A stretch of 33,150 nt of DNA, taken from contig CACYTF010000039.1 of the NCBI GenBank assembly GCA_902777335.1, positions 1-33,150 of the forward strand, in the 5' to 3' direction. Position 1 is the first letter of the stretch; the number at the start of each line of letters is the position of its first letter. The stretch comes from an uncultured Eubacteriales bacterium. GTDB lineage: Bacteria > Bacillota > Clostridia > Christensenellales > Aristaeellaceae. This document shows positions 22,903-30,609 of the stretch, one piece after another. Under the pieces are notes generated by a model that saw only the letters and a program-made list of their open reading frames with translations, was not told the DNA's origin and made no database searches. The position numbers and the translations under genes are program-made.

Positions 22903-23783
22903 AGCGGCGCGTCCCCCGGGGCGCGATCCAGCTGGTCGCCGCGGCGCTGTTCAACGGCTATGCCGCCGGCTTTGTCCGCGGGGGGATGTACCAAGGGCCG
23001 CTGAAGCGCGCGTGCGTGCCTGTGTTGAACTGCTGGTCCTGCCCCGGCGCGCTGGGGGCCTGCCCCATCGGCGCGCTGCAGGCGGCGCTGGGGGCTCCGG
23101 GGCGGCGGCGCTTCCCCTTCTACGTGCTGGGCACGCTCATGCTGTTCGGCGTGGTGCTGGGGCGGCTGGCCTGCGGGCTGCTGTGCCCCTTCGGCTTCGT
23201 GCAGGACCTGCTGTATAAAATACCGGTGAAGAAGTGGCGGCCGCCCCGCCGGATCGACAGGCCGCTGCGCTATTTGAAGTACGCGGTGCTGGCCGCGCTC
23301 GTGGCGCTGCCGCTCTTGCTGAAGCCGGCCTTCGGCGGCGCGCCGCCCTACTTCTGCAAGTACCTCTGCCCCGCGGGCACGCTGGAGGCCGGCATCCCCC
23401 AGCTGCTGCTGAACCCCTCGCTGCGGGGGCTGGCCGGCATGCTGTTCAGCTGGAAGGTGATCGTGCTCGTCGCGCTCGTCGCGCTGGCCACGAAGGTGGG
23501 CCGCCCCTTCTGCCGCTACCTGTGCCCGCTGGGCGCGCTGTACGGGCTGTTCAACCGGTTCAGCCTGTCCCGGATGGCGCTGGACGAGCACAAGTGCGTG
23601 CACTGCGGCGCCTGCGAGCGGGCCTGCCCGATGCAGGTGGACGTGACGAAGGCCGTCAACAGCGCCGAGTGCATCCGCTGCGGCCGCTGCGCCCAGGTGT
23701 GCCCGAAGGGCGCGATCCACACCCCAATATTCGGAAGGAAGGAAGAAGAGGATGACAAACCCATTCCCGAGAACGCAGGTTGA
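22899..23783 (+). CDS. NapH/MauN-like 4Fe-4S membrane protein
   Basis: 294 residues from the GTG at 22899 (an earlier GTG at 22875 is possible). There are about five transmembrane segments with cysteine motifs between them: NCWSCPGALGACPIGAL, CGLLCPFGFVQDL, CKYLCPAGTLE and CRYLCPLGALYGL. Two C-terminal 4Fe-4S clusters are CVHCGACERACPMQVD and CIRCGRCAQVCPKGA. This is the NapH type of quinol- or ferredoxin-linked electron carrier. It is coupled to the mini-protein by a 4-base overlap, and its last 32 bases overlap the next gene. It probably passes cytoplasmic electrons to the secreted thioredoxin-like protein (inference). Confidence 0.9.
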   Translation: MKRRVPRGAIQLVAAALFNGYAAGFVRGGMYQGPLKRACVPVLNCWSCPGALGACPIGALQAALGAPGRRRFPFYVLGTLMLFGVVLGRLACGLLCPFGFVQDLLYKIPVKKWRPPRRIDRPLRYLKYAVLAALVALPLLLKPAFGGAPPYFCKYLCPAGTLEAGIPQLLLNPSLRGLAGMLFSWKVIVLVALVALATKVGRPFCRYLCPLGALYGLFNRFSLSRMALDEHKCVHCGACERACPMQVDVTKAVNSAECIRCGRCAQVCPKGAIHTPIFGRKEEEDDKPIPENAG

Positions 23784-24603
23784 GAACATTTCGCTGCCCC
23801 GGATGCTGATGGGCACCAACTGGATGCTGGGCTGGAGCCACACCACGCCCTCGGCGGACCACATGATCCAGCGCCGCTTCGCCGAACCCGGGGCCTTCCA
23901 GGCCATGGTGGAGGCCTATCTGAGCTGCGGCGTGGACGCCATGATGGCCCCCTTCGGCAACCAGCCGGCGCTGCTGGAGGGCATCAAGCGGGCCGAGGAC
24001 GCCGCCGGACGGCACGTGATCAAGATCGACACGCCCATCATCGACGTCAGCGACAGCGCCGCCGGGCGCGCCGCCGCCGAGGCGGTCATCGCCCGCTGCG
24101 CCGCCAACGGCAGCGAGATCTGCCTGATCCACCACAGCGCGGCGGAGATGCTGGTCAGCAAGCTGAAGGGCACCATGGACCGGCTGCCCGACTACCTGGA
24201 CATGATCCGCCAGCACGGCATGGTGCCGGGCCTGTCCGCCCACATGCCGGAGCTGATACTGTATTCGGACCAGAATGGCTACGACGTGCAGACCTACATC
24301 CAGATCTACAACTGCATGGGCTTTCTGATGCAGGTGGAGGTGGAGGGCGTGCGCGCGATCATCGAGGGCGCGAAGAAGCCCGTGATGACCATCAAGCCCA
24401 TGGCGGCGGGCCGGGTATCGCCCTACGTGGGCCTGACCTTCTCCTTCGCCACGCTGCGCCCCCAGGACATGGTCACCGTGGGCGCGCACACCCCGGAGGA
24501 GGTCTACGAGGACGTGGAGATCGCCCTGGCCGCCCTCGAGCGCCGCTACCCGGACATGGAGCGCCGCAACAGCCCCAACAAGACCGCCGTGCTGGGCGGC
24601 TGA
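23752..24603 (+). CDS. conserved uncharacterised protein, possibly TIM-barrel
   Basis: 283 residues; no named family recognised with certainty. It begins LPRMLMGTNWMLGWSHTTP, then shows repeating strand/helix units (VDAMMAPFGN, HVIKIDTPIIDVSD, EICLIHH, GMVPGLSAHMPEL) and ends with VMTIKPMAAGRVSPYVGLTF and MVTVGAHTPEEVYEDVEIAL. The regular beta/alpha pattern fits a TIM barrel, distantly like aldo/keto reductases. IKPMAAGR and the paired histidines (LIHH, SAHMPE) could line an active site. The ATG has GGAAGAAGAGG upstream and overlaps the NapH-like gene by 32 bases, so it is part of that operon. Function is unknown. Confidence 0.8.
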   Translation: MTNPFPRTQVENISLPRMLMGTNWMLGWSHTTPSADHMIQRRFAEPGAFQAMVEAYLSCGVDAMMAPFGNQPALLEGIKRAEDAAGRHVIKIDTPIIDVSDSAAGRAAAEAVIARCAANGSEICLIHHSAAEMLVSKLKGTMDRLPDYLDMIRQHGMVPGLSAHMPELILYSDQNGYDVQTYIQIYNCMGFLMQVEVEGVRAIIEGAKKPVMTIKPMAAGRVSPYVGLTFSFATLRPQDMVTVGAHTPEEVYEDVEIALAALERRYPDMERRNSPNKTAVLGG

Positions 24604-24660
24604 AGCAAGACCACCGGCGGAGGTCCGCCCCCGCCCGGACGAACAGAAAGGAGCAGCACC

Positions 24661-25281
24661 ATGAACAGACAGAGCATTGTCATTGACCGGGAATACGGCA
24701 GCGGCGGCCGCGAGGTGGCCCGCATACTGTCTGAAAAGCTGGGCATCGAGTTCTACGACGGCAACCTGCTGGTGATGGCGGGCCAGGAGTACGGCATCGA
24801 CCTGAGCACCCTGCAGACCTACGACGAGAAGGGCGTGGGCGGCGTGCTGCACGACCTGAGCCTGGCAAGCAGCACCGCCTACGGCACCAACATGAACGAC
24901 ACGCCGTTCCAGGTGTATTCGGCCCAGTCCCGGCTGGTGCAGCAGCTGGTGGCGAAGGGGCCCTGCATCTTCCTGGGGCGCTGCACCGCCCAGATCCTCA
25001 AATCCGAGGCCCACGTGCCCTTCGTGCACGCCTTCGTGTACGCCAGCAACCTGCAGGACCGCATCGACCGCGCCCGGAGCGTGGACGGCGTGGACAGCGC
25101 CCGCATCGAGGCCTACATCCGCCGCCGCGACGCCCAGCGGAAGAATTACAACCGCTTCTTCACCGACAAGGCCTGGGGCGACCCCGCCAACTACGACCTG
25201 ATGCTCAACACCTCCGCCCTGGGCTACCAGGCCGCCGCCGAGGCCATACTGGCGGTGGTACGGGCGAGGGAAGCTGAGTGA
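24661..25281 (+). CDS. cytidylate kinase-like family protein
   Basis: 206 residues of the Cytidylate_kin2 type. It has a P-loop variant near the N-terminus (IDREYGSGGREVARILSEKL), then IEFYDGNLL, PCIFLGRCTAQIL and a lid region with arginines (RRRDAQRKNYNRFFTDKAWGD), as in this family. The substrate is not known for most members, and CMP kinase activity should not be assumed. AAAGGAG precedes the ATG. It lies 57 bp after the uncharacterised gene and 6 bp before the HAD gene. Confidence 0.88.
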   Translation: MNRQSIVIDREYGSGGREVARILSEKLGIEFYDGNLLVMAGQEYGIDLSTLQTYDEKGVGGVLHDLSLASSTAYGTNMNDTPFQVYSAQSRLVQQLVAKGPCIFLGRCTAQILKSEAHVPFVHAFVYASNLQDRIDRARSVDGVDSARIEAYIRRRDAQRKNYNRFFTDKAWGDPANYDLMLNTSALGYQAAAEAILAVVRAREAE

Positions 25282-25287
25282 GCGCCC

Positions 25288-25842
25288 ATGAACGTCTTCG
25301 ATTTTGACAACACCCTGCTGCGGGGGGACAGCTCCGCCCGCTTTTTCGCCTACTGTCTGGCGCGGCACCCCCGCATGTGGGGGGACATCCCGGGCCAGGC
25401 GGTGAACGCGCTGCTGTTTATCTGCAAGCGGCGGGACAAGCGCGCCTTCAAGCAGCGGCTGTTCCACTTTCTGACCCTCATCGGCGACGTGGACGCGGCG
25501 GTGGAGGCCTTCTGGCGGCGCAACCTGCCCCGGCTGAAAGCCTGGTACCCGCCCCGCCACCGGGACGACGACGTGGTGATTTCCGCCTCGCCGGAGTTTT
25601 TGATCCGCCCGGCCTGCAGCCACCTGGGCATACGGTGCGTGATCGGGTCGCCGGTGGACAAGCGCTCCGGCACGTTCCTCGGGCCCAACTGCCAGGGGGC
25701 CGAGAAGGTCAACCGCTTCCGCGCCCGCTTCCCCGGCCAGAGCATCGACGCGTTCTTCTCCGATTCCCACGCCGACGACCCCCTCGCCGCCCTCGCCCAA
25801 AAGGCCTGGCTGGTGAAGGGGGAAAGGCTGGAGGCGTGGTAA
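25288..25842 (+). CDS. HAD-superfamily phosphatase (HAD-IB, SerB-like)
   Basis: 184 residues. Motif I is FDFDNTL (nucleophile Asp 5, acid Asp 7), motif II is the serine in VVISASPEFL, the lysine is in GAEKVNRF, and motif IV is FFSDSHADDPL. A helical cap lies between motifs I and II (about 15-85). This order fits subfamily IB phosphoserine-phosphatase-like enzymes acting on a small phosphate ester. It is the last gene before a strong two-way terminator. Confidence 0.88.
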   Translation: MNVFDFDNTLLRGDSSARFFAYCLARHPRMWGDIPGQAVNALLFICKRRDKRAFKQRLFHFLTLIGDVDAAVEAFWRRNLPRLKAWYPPRHRDDDVVISASPEFLIRPACSHLGIRCVIGSPVDKRSGTFLGPNCQGAEKVNRFRARFPGQSIDAFFSDSHADDPLAALAQKAWLVKGERLEAW

Positions 25843-25847
25843 GGCCG

Positions 25848-25887
25848 CCAACAGAAAACCACCCCTTGCGGGGTGGTTTTCTGTTGG
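25848..25887. terminator. bidirectional terminator between convergent genes
   Basis: Perfect 18-bp arms with AACAGAAAACCACCCC on the left, loop TTGC; the A-run on one side and T-run on the other serve both directions. Confidence 0.93.
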
Positions 25888-25894
25888 GATCGTA

Positions 25895-27538
25895 TCATCC
25901 CACCGCGTTCACCGGTTCGGGCTCGGGGGTGGACGTGGGGGCGGGCGTGGGCTCGTACACCTTCTCCTGGAAGGCCTGGTCGGCCACGCCGTTCACGGGC
26001 AGGCCGTAGACCTGCTGGGCCTGCTTCACGGCGCTCTCGGTGATCTCGCCGTAGCCGCCGTCCGCCTTGCCCTCGTAGTAGCCCAGCTCGCGCAGGCGCA
26101 GCTGCAGCTGCACCACGTTGTCGCCGGTGGAGCCCAGCTTCAGCTCCTCGTACACGCCGGGCACCGGGGTGGCGCGCACCACGCCCTCGTACAGCTTCTG
26201 CTGGAAGGCGTTGTCGGCGATGCCGTTGGGCTCCATGCCCCAGGCGGTCTGGGCGGCCTTGATGGCCTCCTCGGTCATGCCGCCGAAGGCGCCGTCGGCG
26301 GTGCCCTGCAGGAAGCCCAGCTCGATCAGGCGGGCCTGCATATCGGCCACCTCGTTGCTCTTCAGGCCCTTCTGCAGTATGCCGTACACCACTTCGGGCG
26401 TGGGCTCGGGCTCGTCGCTCTCCAGGCGGAACAGTATCATCCGCGCCTGGCCGTCGTTGTAGGTGGTCACGACCAGATAGTACATCTCCTCCCGGTCGCT
26501 GGAATACGGATAGCGCTTGTACAGCATCTTGGGCACGTTGGTGTTCAGCGCCACGCCGTAGTTGCCGGAGATCTCCGCGTCCATCAGCTGATAGCCGCGC
26601 TCGATGGTGTTGCCGGACTCGCTGCGCAGGCCGATGTCCACCACGTTCTGGGGCACGATGGGCGTCTGGCCGGTGTAGTCGTTCAGCACCAGCTCAAAGC
26701 CCGCGCCCGCCTCGTCGCCCTGCAGCTTGTACTGGGTGGAGTACTTCGCCGCGAAGTCGGTGGGCCGCATGTTGGTGCGCATGGTCTGGGTGAAGCTCAC
26801 GGTTTCAAACGGCTCGTCCCCCGCCTCCACGCGGGCCGTGCCGTCGGCGTTGACCTGGGTGGTGTAGGTGAAGCTCTCGCCGTAGGGCACGATGGCGATC
26901 ACCTGGGGCTCGCCGCTCGCTTCGACCTGGGCCTCAGGCTGGGTCTCTGCCTGCTCGGCATCGCCGCCCTCGGGCTGCTGTTCGACGACCTCCGGCTGCT
27001 GCTCGGCGGTCTCTGGCTGCTGCTCGGCGGTTTCCGGCTGCTGCTCGGCGGTTTCCGGCTGCTGCTCGGCGGCCTCCGGCGCCTCGGTGGCCTCGGGCTT
27101 CTTCGTCTTCTTGGGTTTCTTGGTCTTCTTGGGCTTCTTGGTCGCCTCGGGCTGCTCGGTCGCCTCAGTCTCGGCCTCGGGCGCCTCGGTGGGGCCGGGG
27201 GTGATCTCGCTCTCCGGGAAGATGTCGTCGCCCTCAACGGTGCCCTGCTCCACCTCCGGGAAGGCATTCAGCTCGGCCTCGGGGTCGCTCGCGGGCTCGC
27301 CCTCGTCCTCCGGCAGGGCGGTGTCCTCCGGCGCGGGCGTCGCGGTCACCACGGGCGCCGCGTCGACGTTCTTGTCCGGGTTGCTGTTCACATACCAGCG
27401 GTAGGCAAACGCGCCCGCCACACAGCCGAGTATAAAGCAAACGATCGCCGCAGCGATGGCGCGCCGGCGGTACTGGGCGCGCATGCGGCGCACCCGGGCC
27501 TTCATGGCCGCGGTCAGCTTCACGGGATTGTCCTTCAT
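25895..27538 (-). CDS. membrane-anchored protein with two peptidoglycan-binding domains
   Basis: 547 residues. A basic start with one transmembrane helix (about 27-46) is followed by a long acidic Pro/Glu/Thr linker (about 55-215). The linker holds KKPKK repeats and four EQQPETA-type heptapeptide repeats. A central domain (about 215-385; TYTTQVNADGTARVEAGDE, YYLVVTTYNDGQARMILF) is not recognised. Two PG_binding_1 domains follow (about 395-455 and 470-530; VADMQARLIELGFLQG and VVQLQLRLRELGYYEG), with a PTPAPTSTPEPEP tail. The start follows GGAGG. It is a wall-bound exoprotein; its specific job is unknown. Confidence 0.88.
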   Translation of the reverse strand: MKDNPVKLTAAMKARVRRMRAQYRRRAIAAAIVCFILGCVAGAFAYRWYVNSNPDKNVDAAPVVTATPAPEDTALPEDEGEPASDPEAELNAFPEVEQGTVEGDDIFPESEITPGPTEAPEAETEATEQPEATKKPKKTKKPKKTKKPEATEAPEAAEQQPETAEQQPETAEQQPETAEQQPEVVEQQPEGGDAEQAETQPEAQVEASGEPQVIAIVPYGESFTYTTQVNADGTARVEAGDEPFETVSFTQTMRTNMRPTDFAAKYSTQYKLQGDEAGAGFELVLNDYTGQTPIVPQNVVDIGLRSESGNTIERGYQLMDAEISGNYGVALNTNVPKMLYKRYPYSSDREEMYYLVVTTYNDGQARMILFRLESDEPEPTPEVVYGILQKGLKSNEVADMQARLIELGFLQGTADGAFGGMTEEAIKAAQTAWGMEPNGIADNAFQQKLYEGVVRATPVPGVYEELKLGSTGDNVVQLQLRLRELGYYEGKADGGYGEITESAVKQAQQVYGLPVNGVADQAFQEKVYEPTPAPTSTPEPEPVNAVG

Positions 27539-27578
27539 ATGTAAATGCCTCCTGACAATGACAGATATACCTGAATAC

Positions 27579-27608
27579 ATTATAGCCACCGCGCCGTCGG
27601 ACCGTCAA
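27579..27608 (-). promoter_or_regulatory. sigma-A promoter of the peptidoglycan-binding protein
   Basis: TTGACG (27603-27608), 18-bp spacer, perfect TATAAT (27579-27584), about 40 bp before the ATG. Confidence 0.85.
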
Positions 27609-27654
27609 GCCGCAACCGTGGCGCGGGGGCTAAAATATCATGATTAAATTGTGG

Positions 27655-27706
27655 CAACTCCCTACTGGCGGGCGGCGCATCGCCGCCCCTACTCCCTAAT
27701 GCCTAA
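27655..27706 (-). repeat. GGGCGGCG hairpin and heptads at the scpB stop codon
   Basis: GGGCGGCGCATCGCCGCCC flanked by CCCTACT/CCCTAAT units (plus strand). The TAG stop of scpB (27703-27705) lies in the last unit. Confidence 0.8.
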
Positions 27707-28233
27707 ACCCCCATCTCCCCCTCCGGCCGCAGCGCCTCCACGGCGGGCAGGTCGGCCAGGGTTCGCATGCCGAAGTGCTGCAGGAACTTGTCGGTGGTGC
27801 CGTAGAGTATGGGCCGGCCCAGGGTCTCGCGGCGGCCCTGCTCCTCGATAAAGCCCTTGTTCAGCAGGCTCTGCACCGAGTAATCGCACTTCACGCCGCG
27901 CACGGCCTCGATGTCGCCCTTGGTGACGGGCTGCCGGTAGGCGATGATGGACAGCGTCTCCAGCACGGCCTGGGACAGGGGCTGCTTCTGCAGCGGCTGC
28001 AGAAAGGCCTCCACCTGCTCGGCGTACTTCGGGCAGATGGACAAGAACACCGTCTCGCCGCTGCGGTTCAGCTGTATGCCCCGGTTCTCCAGCACCAGCA
28101 CGTCGGCCAGCGCCGAGAGGGCCTCCTCCAGCTCCGAGGTGGTCAGGTTCATGGCATGGGCCAGCGCGTCCACCCGCACCGGATCACCGGAGACAAACAG
28201 TATGGCCTCGATGATGGCCGATAAATTCTCCAT
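27703..28233 (-). CDS. scpB: segregation and condensation protein B
   Basis: 176 residues, standard length for ScpB, the two-winged-helix partner of SMC-ScpA in chromosome condensation. It has IIEAILFVSGDPVRVDALA at the N-terminus, LSQAVLETLSIIAYRQPVTK (the most conserved segment), IEAVRGVKCDYSVQSLL and the late GRPILYGTTDKFLQHFG. The start ATG lies 2 bp after the iorB stop. ScpA, usually adjacent, is not in the window. Confidence 0.95.
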   Translation of the reverse strand: MENLSAIIEAILFVSGDPVRVDALAHAMNLTTSELEEALSALADVLVLENRGIQLNRSGETVFLSICPKYAEQVEAFLQPLQKQPLSQAVLETLSIIAYRQPVTKGDIEAVRGVKCDYSVQSLLNKGFIEEQGRRETLGRPILYGTTDKFLQHFGMRTLADLPAVEALRPEGEMGV

Positions 28234-28235
28234 GA

Positions 28236-28808
28236 TCAGAACTCCCGCCCCAGCCGGAACGCCTTCAGGTTCATCTCCAGGAACCTGGGGGGCACGGTCT
28301 GCTCGATGGCCTGGAGCCAGGCCGATTCGGGGATGTCCGACATCCGCCGGGACAGCACGCCGATCAGCACCACATTTACGGCCTTGGGGCTGCCGGCCTG
28401 CTCGGCCAGCGCCAGGGCGTCCACGGCCTGCACGTCGGCCATGGCGGACAGCTTTTCGAGGATGCCCTCGGGGTAGCTCGCCGCGCCGGTGATCACGGGC
28501 ATGGGCCAGGTCTTCTGGGTGTTGGTGAGCAGCACGCCGTCCTGCTTCAGATAGGAGATCCACCGGGCGGACTCCAGCAGCTCGAAGGACAGTATGTAGT
28601 CCGCCTCGCCCTCGTCCACGATGGGAGAATACACCCTGTCGCCGTAGCGCACATAGGTGACCACGCTGCCGCCGCGCTGGGACATGCCGTGCACCTCGGA
28701 CAGCTTCACGTCATAGCCCTGTTGGGTCAGCACATTGCCCAGGAGCTTGGAGGCCAGCAGCGTGCCCTGGCCGCCGACGCCGACGATCATGATGGAAGTG
28801 GTTTTCAT
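28236..28808 (-). CDS. iorB: indolepyruvate ferredoxin oxidoreductase, beta subunit
   Basis: 190 residues, matching IorB. It has GVGGQGTLLASKLLG (about 10-24), LSEVHGMSQRGGSVVTYVR and ADYILSFELLESAR. With IorA it oxidatively decarboxylates indolepyruvate and other aryl 2-oxoacids to acyl-CoA, reducing ferredoxin, in anaerobic amino-acid fermentation. The start overlaps the iorA stop by 4 bases (ATGA), which indicates coupled translation of the two subunits. Confidence 0.95.
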   Translation of the reverse strand: MKTTSIMIVGVGGQGTLLASKLLGNVLTQQGYDVKLSEVHGMSQRGGSVVTYVRYGDRVYSPIVDEGEADYILSFELLESARWISYLKQDGVLLTNTQKTWPMPVITGAASYPEGILEKLSAMADVQAVDALALAEQAGSPKAVNVVLIGVLSRRMSDIPESAWLQAIEQTVPPRFLEMNLKAFRLGREF

Positions 28809-30544
28809 TTGTCCTCGCCCCCTTCAAACGCCCCGAATTTGCACATCTGCGCGCACAGGCCGCAGCCCACGCACAGCGTGGCGTCCACGCTGGCCTTGCC
28901 GTCGGTGAACCGTATGGCCGGGCAGCCGACCTTCATGCAGGCCTTGCAGCCGCGGCACCGGTCGGGATCGACGGCCAGCGGGGGCTTGGCCTTCACGTAT
29001 TTGAGCAGCGCGCAGGGCCGCCGCACGATGATGACGCTGGGCGCGTCTGCGGCGATCTCCTCCTGGATGGCGGCCTCGGTGGCGGCCATGTCCTGGGGGT
29101 CCACCACCCGCACGCGCTCGATGCCCGAGGCGCGGCAGATGTCTTCGATCTTGATGGGATAGGTGGGCTCGTTCTTCAGCGTCAGGCCCGTGGTGGGGTT
29201 CTGCTGGTGGCCGGTCATGCCGGTGATGGAGTTGTCCAGCACCAGCACCGTGGCGACGGACTTGTTGTACGCCAGGTTCACCACCCCGGTGATGCCGGAG
29301 TGCATGAACGTGCTGTCGCCGATGACGGCCACGCTGCGCCGCGCGGCCTCCTCGCCCAGTATCTTCGTGAAGCCGTGGGCCATGCCGATGGAGGCGCCCA
29401 TGCACAGCACGCTGTCCACGGCATTCAGCGGCGCGCCGCTGCCCAGCGTGTAGCAGCCGATGTCGCCCAGCACGGTCAGCTTCAGCTTCGAGAGCACCGT
29501 GAACAGCCCGCGGTGGGGACAGCCGGGGCACATCACCGGCGGGCGGCCCGGCACGGCCTCGTCGTAGCGGCGGGCCTGGGGCAGCGCCACGCCCATCGCC
29601 CTGCGGATCTTGTTCTGGGACAGCTCGCCCTGACAGCCGAACAGGTCCTTGCCGCCGTCCACGCGGATGCCGTGCATGCGCATGTGGCGCTCGATCACGC
29701 CGTCCAGCTCCTCCACCACGATCACGCGGTCCACCTTCTCGGCGAAGGCGCGCAGCTTTTCCACCGGCAGCGGGTTGATCAGGCCCAGCTTCATCACGCT
29801 GGCCTCGGGGAAGGCTTCCTTCACATACAGGTAGCAGGTGCCGCTGGTGACAAAGCCCAGGGCCGTGTCGCCCATTTCCTCGCGGTTCAGGTCGGTGGTC
29901 TCGGCGAAGGCGCGCAGCGCGTCCATGCGCTTTTCCACCTCGGCGTGGCGCAGCACGGCGTTGGCCGGGGCCGCCACGTTCTTGCGGGGGTTCTTCTCGT
30001 AGGGCTTCAGGGCCGGCTCCACCCGGTCGTGCAGCTCCACCAGGCACTGGCTGTGGGCCACGCGGGTGCAGGTGCGCAGCAGCGCCGGGGTGTCAAACTG
30101 TTCGGAGAGCTCATAGGCCCGCTTCACGAAGTCCCGGCACTCCCGGGAATCCGACGGCTCCAGCATCGGCAGCTTCGCGGCCACGGCGTAGTGGCGGCTG
30201 TCCTGCTCGTTCTGGCTGCTGTGCATGCCGGGGTCGTCCGCCACGCACACCACCAGCCCGCCGTTCACGCCGCTGTAGGAGGCAGTGAACATCGGGTCCG
30301 CCGCCACGTTGAAGCCCACGTGCTTCATCGCGCAGAAGCTGCGCGCGCCCGCCAGGCTCGCGCCCACGGCGCTCTCCACGGCCACCTTTTCGTTGGGAGC
30401 CCACTCGGCGTAGACCTCGTCGTAACCGGCGGCGAACTCCGTGATCTCGGTGGAGGGCGTCCCGGGGTAGGACGACACAAACCGGCAGCCCGCTTCGTAC
30501 AGTCCGCGCGCCACCGCCTGGTTGCCCAGCAACAGCTTTTTCAT
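28805..30544 (-). CDS. iorA: indolepyruvate ferredoxin oxidoreductase, alpha subunit
   Basis: 579 residues. The pyrimidine-binding domain (GCRFVSSYPGTPSTEI at the N-terminus) comes first. The thiamine-diphosphate domain follows (about 345-510), with PVMCPGCPHRGLF, GDIGCYTLG and GDSTFMHSGITG plus the NxS/T magnesium site in LVLDNSITGMTG. Two C-terminal 4Fe-4S motifs follow, CRGCKACMKVGCP and CVGCGLCAQMCK. It works with IorB in a ferredoxin-linked reaction in the cytoplasm. GGAAAGGAAG precedes the ATG. The gene follows the Ig-like/GDPD gene by 57 bp. Confidence 0.96.
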   Translation of the reverse strand: MKKLLLGNQAVARGLYEAGCRFVSSYPGTPSTEITEFAAGYDEVYAEWAPNEKVAVESAVGASLAGARSFCAMKHVGFNVAADPMFTASYSGVNGGLVVCVADDPGMHSSQNEQDSRHYAVAAKLPMLEPSDSRECRDFVKRAYELSEQFDTPALLRTCTRVAHSQCLVELHDRVEPALKPYEKNPRKNVAAPANAVLRHAEVEKRMDALRAFAETTDLNREEMGDTALGFVTSGTCYLYVKEAFPEASVMKLGLINPLPVEKLRAFAEKVDRVIVVEELDGVIERHMRMHGIRVDGGKDLFGCQGELSQNKIRRAMGVALPQARRYDEAVPGRPPVMCPGCPHRGLFTVLSKLKLTVLGDIGCYTLGSGAPLNAVDSVLCMGASIGMAHGFTKILGEEAARRSVAVIGDSTFMHSGITGVVNLAYNKSVATVLVLDNSITGMTGHQQNPTTGLTLKNEPTYPIKIEDICRASGIERVRVVDPQDMAATEAAIQEEIAADAPSVIIVRRPCALLKYVKAKPPLAVDPDRCRGCKACMKVGCPAIRFTDGKASVDATLCVGCGLCAQMCKFGAFEGGEDK

Positions 30545-30574
30545 GACAAATCTTCCTTTCCGTCCTTGGTGTTC

Positions 30575-30609
30575 TATCCACTGCCTACTATCCACTGTTC
30601 CCTACCTAT
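30575..30609 (-). repeat. degenerate heptads at the stop of the Ig-like/GDPD gene
   Basis: On the minus strand, units like GGGAACA, GTGGATA and GTAGGCA follow directly from the TAG stop (30602-30604), here less regular than elsewhere. Confidence 0.65.
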
